Positions 55,254 to 64,000 of a stretch of DNA of 64,000 nucleotides are shown piece by piece (position 1 is the first letter of the stretch; every line of letters starts with the position of its first letter). A program made the translations under genes and the position numbers. The DNA is from Rhodanobacteraceae bacterium (GTDB taxonomy: Bacteria > Pseudomonadota > Gammaproteobacteria > Xanthomonadales > Ahniellaceae), in the NCBI GenBank assembly GCA_016708465.1, contig JADJFT010000008.1:124001-188000 (forward strand). Reading direction: 5' to 3'. Below the pieces are notes generated by a model. It was not told where the DNA came from. It worked only from the letters and a program-made list of their open reading frames with translations, and searched no databases.

Positions 55254-55934
55254 TCAGTTCGTGCGCGGAATCGCGAAACGGTAGCCGCGGCCGCGCACAG
55301 TCTCGATCGGCTTCAGGCTGTTGTCGGGATCGAGCTTGCGCCGCAGGCGGCCGATGAATACTTCCAGAACATTCGAGTCGCGGTCGAAATCTTGCTGATA
55401 GATGTGTTCGGTCAGGTCAGCCTTCGAGACCAGTTCGCCGGCATGCAACATCAGATATTCGAGCACCTTGTATTCGTAGGTGGTCAATTCGACGCCGCTA
55501 CCACTCACCGTCACCGTCTGCGCCGTGGTATCGAGCACGACCGAGCCGCATTCGAGTTGCGGCTTGCTCCAGCCGGTGGCACGGCGCATCAACGCATTGA
55601 TGCGCGCCAGCAGCTCCTCGACATGGAACGGCTTGACCAGGTAATCGTCGGCGCCGGTCTTCAGGCCTTCGACCTTGTCCTGCCAGCTGGAACGCGCAGT
55701 CAGGATCAAGATCGGATACTTCTGGCCAAGGCCACGAAGTTTCTGGATCAACTCGAGACCGGTCATCTTGGGCAGGCCGAGGTCAATGATGGCGACATCG
55801 AACGGCACTTCCTTGCCAAGGAACATCGCTTCCTCGCCATCACAGGCGGTGTCGACCGCATAGCCTTCGCGCTTCAGGCGGGCGGCCAAGGTTTCGCGCA
55901 ACGGCGCTTCATCTTCGACGAGCAAGATCCGCAT
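55254..55934 (-). CDS. phoP: PhoP-like two-component response regulator
   Basis: OmpR-family regulator of 226 residues. The receiver has the phosphoacceptor Asp in VAIIDLGLPKMTG and the conserved Lys in YLVKPFHVEEL; the C-terminal winged helix (TTYEYKVLEYLMLHAGELVS ... RDSNVLEVFIGRLRRKLD) is complete. It lies between the PepSY protein gene and the phoQ-like kinase gene, all reading left, so the three probably form one operon. Targets cannot be read from the sequence. Confidence 0.93.
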   Translation of the reverse strand: MRILLVEDEAPLRETLAARLKREGYAVDTACDGEEAMFLGKEVPFDVAIIDLGLPKMTGLELIQKLRGLGQKYPILILTARSSWQDKVEGLKTGADDYLVKPFHVEELLARINALMRRATGWSKPQLECGSVVLDTTAQTVTVSGSGVELTTYEYKVLEYLMLHAGELVSKADLTEHIYQQDFDRDSNVLEVFIGRLRRKLDPDNSLKPIETVRGRGYRFAIPRTN

Positions 55935-56411
55935 TCACTGTTCTCCTTGTTGTTCGCGCGACTCGGGCGCAATCGATGGCTCGGTAGGGGTGAGTTGCAC
56001 TACGCGCACACGTCCACCCGGCGTGAGCAGCTTGACGCGGTAGACGTCGCGACCGTCGTTGCGCAGGCGGTCGGCCGACAGCACCTTGCCGCCGTGTGTG
56101 CGCTGCGCTTGCTCGATCGCTTGGTGCATGTCTTGGGTAATTTCACGCGGCATCGGATAGCGGTTGCGCAGCGCTTCGGTACGTTGCGGGCGGATGTCGT
56201 AGCGGGTCGGCGCGACTGGCCGCACGATCAGCGGCGCACTCGGTTCATACGTTTCACGGTCGTAACGTGACCGTGCCGACGTCGGTGGCGAGGGTGCCGG
56301 GGTCGCTTCCGTCGTGTTCGCCGCGCGTAACGACCGCTCCGATTCCGCACGCGCTGCCGTAACCGCGAACGCAGTCAGGCAAGCAAATACGAGGAAACGG
56401 AGATCGGTCAT
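55935..56411 (-). CDS. exported PepSY-domain protein
   Basis: A 158-residue protein starting MTDLRFLVFACLTAFAVTAA at 56411 with a signal peptide, a Pro/Arg-rich linker and a C-terminal PepSY-like domain (DMHQAIEQAQRTHGGKVLSA then DVYRVKLLTPGGRVRVVQL). PepSY proteins beside PhoPQ-type systems are thought to modulate periplasmic proteases or the sensor. The gene abuts phoP (stop at 55935, phoP start at 55934). Confidence 0.8.
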   Translation of the reverse strand: MTDLRFLVFACLTAFAVTAARAESERSLRAANTTEATPAPSPPTSARSRYDRETYEPSAPLIVRPVAPTRYDIRPQRTEALRNRYPMPREITQDMHQAIEQAQRTHGGKVLSADRLRNDGRDVYRVKLLTPGGRVRVVQLTPTEPSIAPESREQQGEQ

Positions 56412-56491
56412 GTCTTGATCATAGCCCCGAGCAAGGTGCCGGGAAACGCGACCACGATGGTGCAACGGCATTGAATCTCGGCTGAAGCCGC

Positions 56492-57772
56492 TTAATCTGT
56501 GCGTAATACCGTCGCCAGTGCCTCAGGCTGCGCCGCCAATGGCAAGGCGTGTGCCGGTACCGCCAGCCAGCGTGCCAGCACGTCGGGCACCGGTAACGGG
56601 CGTCCGATTAATGGTTCGACCACCGATTCGAACTTGGCCGGATGCGCGGTCGCCACGATCGCCCAGTCGCGCAAGTCGCCGGCGGCGCGACGACCCGCGA
56701 CGAACTCCGCCGCAGTCGCGGTATGCGGGCAAATGACCGTATCGAACTCGGCGAGGAACGCCGGAACCCGCTGGCGAATGGTGGCGTCATCCACCGACTG
56801 CGTATGCAGGTGGCCAGCATCGGCAAAGCCAGCGCGTAGACGCTCGAGATTGCTGGGAGCGCCGACGTCCATCGCGTTCGCGATCGTCGGCACCGACGGC
56901 CGCGGCGTGTAGATGCCGGTTTCGAAGAAGTCGGGCAGCACGCGATTGGCGTTGCTGACGATAGCGATTTCGCCGATCGGCAGACCCATTGCGCGTATCC
57001 AGATCGCAGCGAGTGCATTGCCGAGATTGCCGCTCGGAATGGCGACATTGAGGATTGCACCGCCGCGACGCATGTGGCGCAGTGCGGCTTGCGCGTAGTA
57101 GGCCATTTGCGGCAGCAGGCGGCCGATACTGATGCTGTTCGCGCTGGTCAGCGGTACTGCAGCCTGCAGGCCAACATTCGCGAACGCAGCCTTCACCATG
57201 GCTTGGCAGTCGTCGAAGGTGCCGTCGACCGCGTAACTGGTGACGTTGTCGCCGAAACAAGACAGCAGATGCTTCTGACGCGGCGATACACCACGGTCCG
57301 GAAACAGCACCGCGACCTTGAATCCCGGACGACGATGAAATGCCCCGGCGACCGCGGAACCGGTATCGCCACTGGTCGCTACCAGCACCGTCAGATCGGG
57401 TGTATCGGCTAATCGTAGTCGCGACAAGCAAGCCGCGAGCACGCGCGCACCGACATCCTTGAAGGCGCCGGTGGGGTCATGAAACAGTTCCAACAAATGT
57501 GTGCGACCGTCCGGCAAGGTGACCAGTGGCGTATCGAAATTGAGCGCCTCGGCACAGATGTCTGCGGCCGCGTCGGCCAGTGGCGAATCGGCGAGAAATG
57601 GACGCAGCAGTACCGCAGCGATGTCGGCCAGTGCATCGCACTTGGCAAAGTCGTCGGTGCGGAACAATAGCCAGTGCTCCGGCACATACAGACCGCCATC
57701 ACGCGCCAACCCTCGGCTCAAGGCTTCGACGACACTGCAGCGGTCGCCGCCGCGGGTGGAGACGACCTTCAT
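56492..57772 (-). CDS. thrC: threonine synthase
   Basis: PLP enzyme converting O-phosphohomoserine to threonine. The 426-residue protein has the PLP-lysine motif FHDPTGAFKDVGARVLA, LVATSGDTGSAVAGAF, LTSANSISIGRLLPQ and SGNLGNALAAI, typical of the shorter bacterial type. The start overlaps the thrB stop by 4 nt, the last step of the thrA-thrB-thrC operon. Confidence 0.96.
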   Translation of the reverse strand: MKVVSTRGGDRCSVVEALSRGLARDGGLYVPEHWLLFRTDDFAKCDALADIAAVLLRPFLADSPLADAAADICAEALNFDTPLVTLPDGRTHLLELFHDPTGAFKDVGARVLAACLSRLRLADTPDLTVLVATSGDTGSAVAGAFHRRPGFKVAVLFPDRGVSPRQKHLLSCFGDNVTSYAVDGTFDDCQAMVKAAFANVGLQAAVPLTSANSISIGRLLPQMAYYAQAALRHMRRGGAILNVAIPSGNLGNALAAIWIRAMGLPIGEIAIVSNANRVLPDFFETGIYTPRPSVPTIANAMDVGAPSNLERLRAGFADAGHLHTQSVDDATIRQRVPAFLAEFDTVICPHTATAAEFVAGRRAAGDLRDWAIVATAHPAKFESVVEPLIGRPLPVPDVLARWLAVPAHALPLAAQPEALATVLRTD

Positions 57773-58695
57773 GCTTCGATCCTTGCGCCAGCTGCGGCGA
57801 CCGGTGAGAGATAGGCGCGAGCGCTCAGACCGGCTTCGGCGAATGCGCGTAGCGCATCGGCTTCTGCGGCTTCTGCGGCCGCGCGTGAGTTGAACCAGCC
57901 GAACACGCTTGGGCCGGCACCGGAAATACTGGCACCGAAGGCGCCGTGGTCGAGCATCGTTTGCTTCACGACGGCGAAACCGGGGATCAGATGGGCGCGT
58001 CGCGGTTCGACCAGCACATCGCGCAGGCCGGCGCGAATCAGCGCGATATCGTTCGTGTACAACCCGGACAGGAACAGCGCCAGCGCTTCCGACTGCGGCA
58101 CAAAATCAGCGATTGCGTAGGGTGCGCGTAGACACTCACGGGCGACACGGGTTTCGACGACCAAGTCCGGATGCACCAGCAGCGCATGCACACCGTTCGG
58201 CACCGGCAGACGAATCAGTCGATCCTGTCCGGCCAGCACCAGCCCGCCAAGCAGGCTGGGTGCGACGTTGTCGCCGTGACGCCCACCGCTGGCGGCAAAT
58301 TCACCTTCGATGGCGTGCGGATACAGCGCTTCGGTAGGCAGCGGCGCGTCGAGCAGATCGTTCGCCGCCATGAGCGCCGCAACTGCTGACGCTGCCGAGC
58401 CGCCCATGCCGGAGCCCAGCGCGATGCCTTTTTCGATCTCCAACGCGATACCGAAATCCGCGCCGACGGCGTTCAATAGTGATGCCACTGCGCGCGCGGC
58501 GGTGTTCTTCTCGATCTCGCGCGGCAATTCGATCGGTAGACCGCGGATGGCATCAACCCGCACGCTGCGACCGGCGAAACGGGTCGCTGTCACGCGGTCG
58601 CCCGGACCCTCCAGCGCGTGGCCGATCAAGTCGAAGCCAACCGCGCAGTTACCGATACTTGCCGGCGCGAACGCGACCGCGCGATCACGACTCAT
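57769..58695 (-). CDS. thrB: homoserine kinase
   Basis: GHMP-superfamily kinase that phosphorylates homoserine. The 308-residue protein has the ATP loop GIALGSGMGGSAASAVAAL, an N-terminal PASIGNCAVGFDLIG and the C-terminal GASISGAGPSVFGWF. It overlaps thrA (ATGA) and thrC (4 nt). Confidence 0.96.
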   Translation of the reverse strand: MSRDRAVAFAPASIGNCAVGFDLIGHALEGPGDRVTATRFAGRSVRVDAIRGLPIELPREIEKNTAARAVASLLNAVGADFGIALEIEKGIALGSGMGGSAASAVAALMAANDLLDAPLPTEALYPHAIEGEFAASGGRHGDNVAPSLLGGLVLAGQDRLIRLPVPNGVHALLVHPDLVVETRVARECLRAPYAIADFVPQSEALALFLSGLYTNDIALIRAGLRDVLVEPRRAHLIPGFAVVKQTMLDHGAFGASISGAGPSVFGWFNSRAAAEAAEADALRAFAEAGLSARAYLSPVAAAGARIEA

Positions 58696-61160
58696 ACGCG
58701 CGCTCCGAGGTAAGCGGCGACGCGCAGCAGATCGGCAAACACGCCCGCCGCGGTCACATCGGGGCCGGCCCCCGGGCCTTGCACCACCAGCGGATTCTTG
58801 TTGTACCGCGCAGTTGTGAATTGCACGAAATTGTCGGTGAGTTTGCCGTTTGCGAAGGCATGCGATGCCGGCATGGCACGCAGTCCGACGCGCGCTTTGC
58901 CAGAGGCATCCAGCGAGGCGACGAAGCGCAACACTTCGCCATTTGCACGCGCGGCATCGAGCCGTTCTTGCATCGCCGCGTCGAGTGCCGGAAGTTGCGC
59001 CATGAAATCGTCGGTCGATCCGGCCGCGAATTCGGCGGGCACCAAGCTGTCGACATCGACATCAGCGACTTCTGTCGCCAGTCCGAGTTCGCGTGCGAGG
59101 ATGACAAGCTTGCGCGCGACATCGCGGCCGTCGAGATCGTCGCGCGGATCTGGTTCGGTGTAGCCGAGTTGCCGTGCTTCGCGGACCAAGGCCGAGAACG
59201 GCTGTGAGCCATCGAAGCGATTGAACAGAAAGGCGAGGGTGCCGGAAAACATGCCTTCGATGCGGTCGATGCGGTCGCCAGTGTCAATCAGGTCGCGCAG
59301 TGTCGTGATGATCGGCAGGCCGGCACCGACGCTGGCTTCATAGCGGAAGCGTGCACCCGATTCGCGCGCATTCGCAAGGATCTCGCGGTAGCGCGCGATC
59401 GGGCCGCTGCCGGCCTGCTTGTTCGGCGTGACGATATGGATGCCCTGGGCCAGCCACTTCGGATACTGCGCCGCCACCAGCGGCGAGGCCGAGCAATCAG
59501 CGATCAGGGCATGCGGCAGGTGCGAGGCGTGCACATGCTTCGCGAATGCATCGAGATCACCATCACCGGCTTGGGCGTAGGTGTCGCGCCAGTGCGCAAG
59601 GTCGATGCCGGTCTCCGATATCGCGAGCGTGCGGCTGCCTGATATGGCACGCACGCGCAGGTCGAGGCCGAACTGTGCGCGCAGGCGCGGCGCCGCTTCG
59701 CGTAACTGTTCGATCAATACCGCACCGACATTGCCGGGCCCGACCACGCCGACCGAGATGGTCTGTGCCGACAGATAGAAGCCGGCATGGACCGCACGTA
59801 AGGCACGCGCGGCGTCGGCCGAATCGATCGCGACCGAGATGTTGCGTTCGCTCGCACCTTGCGCGATCGCGCGCACATTGATGCGGCCGCGTCCGAGTTG
59901 GTCGAACAGGCGTGCCGCAGTGCCCGGATGTCCGGCCATGCCATCGCCGACTACGGCAAGCACGCTGATGCCGCGCGTCACCGCGATGCGCTCGATCATG
60001 CCGCGATCAAGTTCGCGCGTGAACGCTTCGACCAGCAGGCGTTCAGCACGATCGACTTCCGCTTCGCGCACGACGCAGCAGATCGAATGTTCACTGGAAC
60101 CCTGCGAGATCATCACCACCGAAATGCTGCCGTGGCGGAGTGCGCCGAATACGCGTTCGGCGGTGCCGGGTACGCCGATCATGCCGGCGCCTTCGACGTT
60201 CAGGATGGCCAGGCCGCTGAACGCGCTGACGCCCTTGACCGGTGGTTCCAGCGAACGTTCGGCACTGATGCGCGAGCCGCGATGCGATGGATTGAAGGTA
60301 TTGCGGATGTAGATCGGAATCTGGCGTTCGATCGCCGGCGCCATGGTTTGTGGGTGAATGACCTTGGCGCCAAAATAGGCCAGTTCACAGGCTTCGTGAT
60401 AACTCAGTTCGGGGATCAGCACCGCTTCCGGTACTGCCCGCGGGTCGGCGCTGTAGACGCCGTCGACGTCGGTCCAGATGTGCACTTCCACGGCCGCCGC
60501 GAGCGCGCCGAAGATCGCGCCGGAATAGTCGGAACCGTTGCGGCCAAGCGTGGTGGCGCGACCTTCGCTATCGCGTGCGACAAAGCCAGTGACAACGTAA
60601 CGTGTCGATGGTTGGCGTTCGCGGAAGGTATCGAACTGCGCCTGCGACAGCGGCCAGTCGACCATCACGCCCAGTTCTTCGGCGCGCACACGCAGGATTT
60701 CGCGGGCATCACACCAGACGCTGGCATCACCGCGCACCTTGAAGTGTCCGGAGAGCAGGTGCGATGACCATACTTCGCCCAGGCCTTGCACCAGATCGAG
60801 CGCTTCGCGTGATGGCGTACCGAGCAGGGCGAGCGCATGCAGCACATCGGCGAGGTTGGCGAATTCCTGATCGAGCCACGCGACCGTGGCTTCCGCATGT
60901 GCACCGAGCAGCGCGAGTGCCGCGGCCTGATGGCGATCGCGTAATCGTGCCAGTGCCTCACGCCAATCATCGCTGCGTGCGGCGGCACTGTGCACCAGAT
61001 CGATGAGCGCATCGGTAACGCCCTGCATGGCCGATACCACGACGATTTGCGGCTCACCGGCGCGCGTGGCAAGCGTTGCAGCGACGTGCGCGATGCGTTC
61101 GGCATCACGCATCGACGAGCCACCGAATTTGTGCGCCACGAACGGCTGAGAAATGCTCAT
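58692..61160 (-). CDS. thrA: bifunctional aspartokinase / homoserine dehydrogenase I
   Basis: Catalyses the first and third steps of the aspartate pathway. Starting MSISQPFVAHKFGGSSMRDA at 61160 it has 822 residues, very close to E. coli ThrA. The kinase domain (KFGGSS, LGRNGSDYSGAIFGALA) covers roughly residues 1-290, followed by two ACT domains (threonine feedback region) and the homoserine dehydrogenase from about 465 (VGVVGPGNVGAVLIEQL, VTPNKQAG, GYTEPDPRDDLDGRDVARK). The start overlaps the upstream hydrolase stop (TGATG). Confidence 0.96.
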   Translation of the reverse strand: MSISQPFVAHKFGGSSMRDAERIAHVAATLATRAGEPQIVVVSAMQGVTDALIDLVHSAAARSDDWREALARLRDRHQAAALALLGAHAEATVAWLDQEFANLADVLHALALLGTPSREALDLVQGLGEVWSSHLLSGHFKVRGDASVWCDAREILRVRAEELGVMVDWPLSQAQFDTFRERQPSTRYVVTGFVARDSEGRATTLGRNGSDYSGAIFGALAAAVEVHIWTDVDGVYSADPRAVPEAVLIPELSYHEACELAYFGAKVIHPQTMAPAIERQIPIYIRNTFNPSHRGSRISAERSLEPPVKGVSAFSGLAILNVEGAGMIGVPGTAERVFGALRHGSISVVMISQGSSEHSICCVVREAEVDRAERLLVEAFTRELDRGMIERIAVTRGISVLAVVGDGMAGHPGTAARLFDQLGRGRINVRAIAQGASERNISVAIDSADAARALRAVHAGFYLSAQTISVGVVGPGNVGAVLIEQLREAAPRLRAQFGLDLRVRAISGSRTLAISETGIDLAHWRDTYAQAGDGDLDAFAKHVHASHLPHALIADCSASPLVAAQYPKWLAQGIHIVTPNKQAGSGPIARYREILANARESGARFRYEASVGAGLPIITTLRDLIDTGDRIDRIEGMFSGTLAFLFNRFDGSQPFSALVREARQLGYTEPDPRDDLDGRDVARKLVILARELGLATEVADVDVDSLVPAEFAAGSTDDFMAQLPALDAAMQERLDAARANGEVLRFVASLDASGKARVGLRAMPASHAFANGKLTDNFVQFTTARYNKNPLVVQGPGAGPDVTAAGVFADLLRVAAYLGARV

Positions 61161-62107
61161 CAAAAGATCTCCGCAACGCAACAGCGCAAACTGCCGCCGG
61201 CGAGTTCGATTTCGGTCAAGTCGATACTGCGAACGCTGAAGCCGGCATGACGCAAAATCTCGCGATTTCGGTCGCTCAATGCCGCATCGGCGCGCGCGCT
61301 CATGAAGACGGTATCGCTGGTGAGGGCGATGCAATTGCCGACGAAGTTCGCTTTCTCGTCGTCGCTGAGCCAGATCACATGTGGCGCATAACGCTCGGCG
61401 ATCAGGCGCGGCACTGCCGGGTCGGCGAATGAGCCGGCGTGGAGCACTAATGCACGTCCGGCCAATACACTCATCACGACATTGGTGTGGTACTCGCCGG
61501 GCGCAAGGTCGAACATCAGGCTCGTGCGCAAGCCGAAGGCGCGGTGCATGGCTTCGGTGCCGGCGCGGTTCAAACGCTCGCTCAGGCCAAAGTAACCGAT
61601 GCCGGCGGCGCGATACGGCACCAAGGCACCCGTCAGTTCCGCGACAACGCCGGGGGCGATCAGTGATTCGACGGCGTAACCGTGGTGGTTGCGGAACCAA
61701 TCGGGAATGTCGTCGCGTGCGGCTTCACGCTGACGCACCGGATGGCGCATCGCCCCGATCATCAGTTTGCCCGGCACGGTCGCAAAAACGTTGTTCGGAA
61801 ATACTGCGTCGGCCGCATCCGCGAGGCCGGGGAATACTTGCGTCGGGATCACGCGCTCGATCGCATCGACCAAGTCGGCATGTTCACGCAGCGCACGCGT
61901 GCGATCGACTGTGCCGGATGCCATATAGAGATTGTCGGTCGCGGATTGCTCGGCGAGTGCGAAATAGTCAGGGCGTACAAAGAAGGCTCCACGCGCAGTG
62001 GCGGGGCGATCCAGTGCGGGTGCAAGCCGCCGTAGCGCCTCATGAAAGGCGACAGGATCAGCGTACAGGCCGCAAGTCGCGGCCTGATCGGGGGTAGATG
62101 TGAACAT
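61160..62107 (-). CDS. citrullinase/DDAH-like guanidino hydrolase family protein
   Basis: A 315-residue pentein-fold hydrolase starting MFTSTPDQAATCGLYADP at 62107 (AGGTTGG lies 9 nt upstream; a TTG at 62116 is an alternative). DAVFPNNVFATVPGKLMIGA, the His region in LAPGEYHTNVVMSVL and the terminal catalytic Cys in GGSLRCCVAEIF match arginine-deiminase-related proteins, among them citrullinase CtlX and dimethylarginine hydrolases. The substrate is uncertain. It is translationally coupled to thrA. Confidence 0.75.
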   Translation of the reverse strand: MFTSTPDQAATCGLYADPVAFHEALRRLAPALDRPATARGAFFVRPDYFALAEQSATDNLYMASGTVDRTRALREHADLVDAIERVIPTQVFPGLADAADAVFPNNVFATVPGKLMIGAMRHPVRQREAARDDIPDWFRNHHGYAVESLIAPGVVAELTGALVPYRAAGIGYFGLSERLNRAGTEAMHRAFGLRTSLMFDLAPGEYHTNVVMSVLAGRALVLHAGSFADPAVPRLIAERYAPHVIWLSDDEKANFVGNCIALTSDTVFMSARADAALSDRNREILRHAGFSVRSIDLTEIELAGGSLRCCVAEIF

Positions 62108-62177
62108 GGGAGCCAACCTGACCGCGGGGAAGCGGCACTCACCCGATTGTGCGCGAACACTACCGAGTCGCCAAGTC

Positions 62178-63170
62178 TCAGGCGGCGACGCGTAATGACG
62201 CCACTTCGTTAATGGCGCGTTCGATCAGTTCAAAGCCGGTACCGGGCCGATGGGCGTTTTCGCTGAGGATGCGGCGAAAGCGGCGGGCACCGGGCAATCC
62301 TTGGTACAGGCCGAGGAGGTGACGGGTGAAGTGGGCGATCGATTCGCCACGTGCAAGACGGGCGTCGATGACCGGCCGCAGGGCACGCAGAACATCGGCA
62401 CGATCGGGCAGAATGCGGCCCGGGTCGAACAGTGCGCGTTCGAGTTCGGCCAGCACAAAAGGGTCGTGATAAGCGGCGCGGCCGAGCATCACGCCGTCGA
62501 AGTCATCGATCATGCCGTCTATGGCGGCGCGCGACGCCAGACCGCCATTCAACACGATCGTCAGTTGCGGGAATTCAGCGCGCAGACGGCGCACGCGACC
62601 GTAATTCAGCGGCGGAATCTCGCGGTTTTCCTTCGGGCTGAGCCCCTTCAACCATGCTTTGCGCGCATGCACGATGAACACGTCACAACCCGCACGATGC
62701 ACGCTATCGATGAAACCATGCAAGCCAGCATCGTCGTCTTGGTCGTCGACACCGATGCGACATTTCACCGTCACCGGAATCTTGACTGCGGCACGCATCG
62801 CCGCGACGCATTCGCCAACGAGCGCTGGTTCGCGCATCAAGCAGGCGCCAAAAGCACCGGATTGCACGCGCTCGCTTGGGCAGCCGCAGTTGAGGTTGAT
62901 TTCGTCGTAACCGAAGTCCTCGCCGATGCGCGCCGCCTGCGCCAGCAATGCCGGCTCCGAACCACCGAGTTGCAATGCCAGTGGGTGCTCGGCAACGTCG
63001 AATCCGAGCAGGCGTGCACGATCACCCTGAATAGCGGCGTTGGCGTGCACCATTTCGGTATACAGCCGGGCATGCGGCGATAGCAGGCGGTGGAAGATGC
63101 GGCATGGACTCGTGGTCCATTCCATCATCGGCGCAACGCACAAGCGCCAAGGCGAAACGTCGGTCATCAC
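62178..63170 (-). CDS. dusA: tRNA-dihydrouridine(20/20a) synthase DusA
   Basis: Flavoenzyme that reduces uridine 20/20a in the tRNA D-loop. The 330-residue protein has APMMEWTTSPCRIFHRLLS, the catalytic Cys segment NLNCGCPSERVQSGAFGACL, VKCRIGVDD and VMLGRAAYHDPFVLAELE, and reads FIVHARKAWLKGLSPKENR, a DusA-specific stretch. It stands alone behind an intrinsic terminator. Confidence 0.95.
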   Translation of the reverse strand: MMTDVSPWRLCVAPMMEWTTSPCRIFHRLLSPHARLYTEMVHANAAIQGDRARLLGFDVAEHPLALQLGGSEPALLAQAARIGEDFGYDEINLNCGCPSERVQSGAFGACLMREPALVGECVAAMRAAVKIPVTVKCRIGVDDQDDDAGLHGFIDSVHRAGCDVFIVHARKAWLKGLSPKENREIPPLNYGRVRRLRAEFPQLTIVLNGGLASRAAIDGMIDDFDGVMLGRAAYHDPFVLAELERALFDPGRILPDRADVLRALRPVIDARLARGESIAHFTRHLLGLYQGLPGARRFRRILSENAHRPGTGFELIERAINEVASLRVAA

Positions 63171-63172
63171 GG

Positions 63173-63202
63173 CAAAAGAAACGCCCGGTCAGCCCGGGCG
63201 TT
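63173..63202 (-). terminator. intrinsic terminator after the Lys-rich protein gene
   Basis: On the minus strand ACGCCCGG-GCTGA-CCGGGCGT followed by TTCTTTT: an 8-bp stem with a 5-nt loop, about 18 nt after the stop at 63221 and just before dusA. Confidence 0.85.
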
Positions 63203-63220
63203 GTCATTGTAGCGGTCCGC

Positions 63221-63322
63221 TTACTTGCCCGCTTTCTTGGCTGTTTTTGCAGCCTTCTTTTCCTTGGCGGTCTTCTGCGGAGCCTTTTTGGTTTCTTTCT
63301 TCTTTTCCATGCCCTTGGCCAT
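63221..63322 (-). CDS. 33-residue Lys-rich protein
   Basis: MAKGMEKKKETKKAPQKTAK and 13 more residues, almost entirely Lys, Ala, Glu and Thr. A GGAGAGA ribosome site lies 6-12 nt upstream and an intrinsic terminator follows. Very similar tiny basic proteins are, as I recall, widespread in Xanthomonadales; the function is unknown, and nucleic-acid binding is plausible from charge alone. Confidence 0.7.
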   Translation of the reverse strand: MAKGMEKKKETKKAPQKTAKEKKAAKTAKKAGK

Positions 63323-63624
63323 CTTGTTCTCTCCGCTGGATGTCGCCGCCAGCGACCATCGCTGACGACAGCGTGATCCTAAGGCGAAGCGCAGCGAATG
63401 CAATGCCCTGGCGTCGATCGCCGACCGGAGCATCCACCAAGGTTGGCAATTTGGCTACGGTGGCATTTTTCGAGCATTGCCAGCAATGTCGATACCCGAT
63501 ATCGCGACTCGTCATTCCCCATGATTTTGCGCTGCCCGAGTTCGATGCCTGCGTGCACGCCTTCGACTTACCGGCAAACCCGGCGCCGGGCCGGGTTCAT
63601 CAAGGATCGCGTGACGGTTCGGAA
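63323..63624. other. intergenic region without a convincing gene
   Basis: About 300 bp between the Lys-rich protein gene and the next gene. Short frames exist on both strands but none looks protein-like. A GC hairpin (AACCCGG ... CCGGGTT, 63577-63597) probably ends transcription of the gene to the right. Confidence 0.5.
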
Positions 63625-64000
63625 TCAGCTATCGAAATCACCGTCGAATAATTCGTCGGAAGCGTTGGTTTGAGCGACGGAGTCATCGAAATCACCGCCG
63701 AATAAGAGGTCGTCTGCGGCGAGCTGTGGCGTTGGCGCAAGGCTCGGTGCACGCGTGGGTTCGCTGATGCGCCACGCGGCGACGGCCAACAATGAAATTG
63801 CACAGGCGGCGAACACCGGCGGCAAGGTCGCGGCCTTGAACCAAGCGCTGATGCGTTCGCGCATGCCCGGACGGCGCAAGGCCACCAAATCGTTGGCCAA
63901 GGCCTGCGACCAGTCCTGCGTCGCCATCGCGATGCGTGCGGCTAGTGCTTGGTCGGACGAGGCGGCGAGCCCCGCCAAGGCCGCGCCCTGACGTGATCCG
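63625..64000 (-). CDS. single-pass membrane protein of unknown function (partial)
   Basis: The 3' end of a gene that runs off the right edge; the frame is open through base 64000 (SRQGAALAGLAASS), so the TTG at 63978 need not be the start. Visible: a helical, Ala-rich cytoplasmic part (ALAARIAMATQDWSQALANDL), one membrane helix (PPVFAACAISLLAVAAW) and an acidic tail (DDLLFGGDFDDS, DELFDGDFDS). The layout resembles anti-sigma-type or small membrane regulatory proteins, but I cannot assign a family. Confidence 0.6.
   Translation of the reverse strand, partial: GSRQGAALAGLAASSDQALAARIAMATQDWSQALANDLVALRRPGMRERISAWFKAATLPPVFAACAISLLAVAAWRISEPTRAPSLAPTPQLAADDLLFGGDFDDSVAQTNASDELFDGDFDS

Noticed and set aside
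63040..63651. A 203-codon plus-strand frame over the dusA start and Lys-rich protein gene
   Set aside because: It runs antisense through a terminator hairpin and a better-supported small gene, with no protein-like features.

Overview
The window is a GC-rich chromosomal segment from a gammaproteobacterium. The block kdsD-kdsC-lptC-lptA-lptB-rpoN next to a BolA/IbaG gene and murA, a fused chorismate mutase-UbiT protein, fabA-fabB, a thrABC operon, a PepSY/PhoP/PhoQ set and a tiny Lys-rich protein together suggest Xanthomonadales (Lysobacterales), perhaps a Rhodanobacteraceae-like denitrifier. This placement is inference from gene order and protein appearance; no database search was possible.

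Layout. 0-5.6 kb (minus): rpoN (cut by the window edge), a sulfotransferase, and the LPS transport/Kdo genes. 5.7-7.2 kb (plus): ibaG and murA. 7.3-21.7 kb: a low-oxygen block with a DGC-domain protein, chorismate mutase-UbiT, nadA (frameshifted), nadB, DUF6522 and DUF2249 proteins, fabA-fabB, ubiV-ubiU, a DnrO-like exported protein, cdd, ubiD, a PLP decarboxylase (two frameshifts), nnrS and a Cys-rich exported protein. Five FNR/DNR-type palindromes (TGAY-N4-RTCA) sit in the promoter gaps of this block. This suggests a coordinated programme: O2-independent ubiquinone synthesis, NAD synthesis, unsaturated fatty acid synthesis and nitric-oxide-related proteins. 21.8-27.5 kb: a CusCBA-type heavy-metal RND operon whose adaptor and pump genes are both broken.

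27.5-49.7 kb is the accessory region. An IS3-family element splits a lipoprotein gene. Next comes a type I secretion locus read right to left: HlyB-type ABC exporter, HlyD-type fusion protein (frameshifted), then repeated pairs of a membrane-anchored unknown protein and an RTX protein with an N-terminal lipase-like domain (GYSLGAH). The upstream lipase/RTX gene is truncated and fused to a duplicated hlyD 3' end. The downstream one has a tail running to nearly 3000 codons. The two share a near-identical 1.55-kb direct repeat just after divergent lipase domains. This resembles an orphan toxin cassette beside a full-length polymorphic toxin, with the unknown membrane proteins as candidate immunity proteins. 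It is my best candidate for an undescribed system.

49.7-64 kb is ordinary chromosome: tRNA-Leu(CAA), metX, a TrmB-like methyltransferase, a DUF418 membrane protein, PhoQ/PhoP/PepSY, thrC-thrB-thrA with a citrullinase-like hydrolase, dusA, a 33-residue Lys-rich protein and a partial membrane protein.

Caution: about eleven frame breaks occur in otherwise well-conserved genes. All but one (in cusA) are single-base changes, and most lie in short homopolymer runs, so residual long-read sequencing error must be excluded before any gene is called dead.
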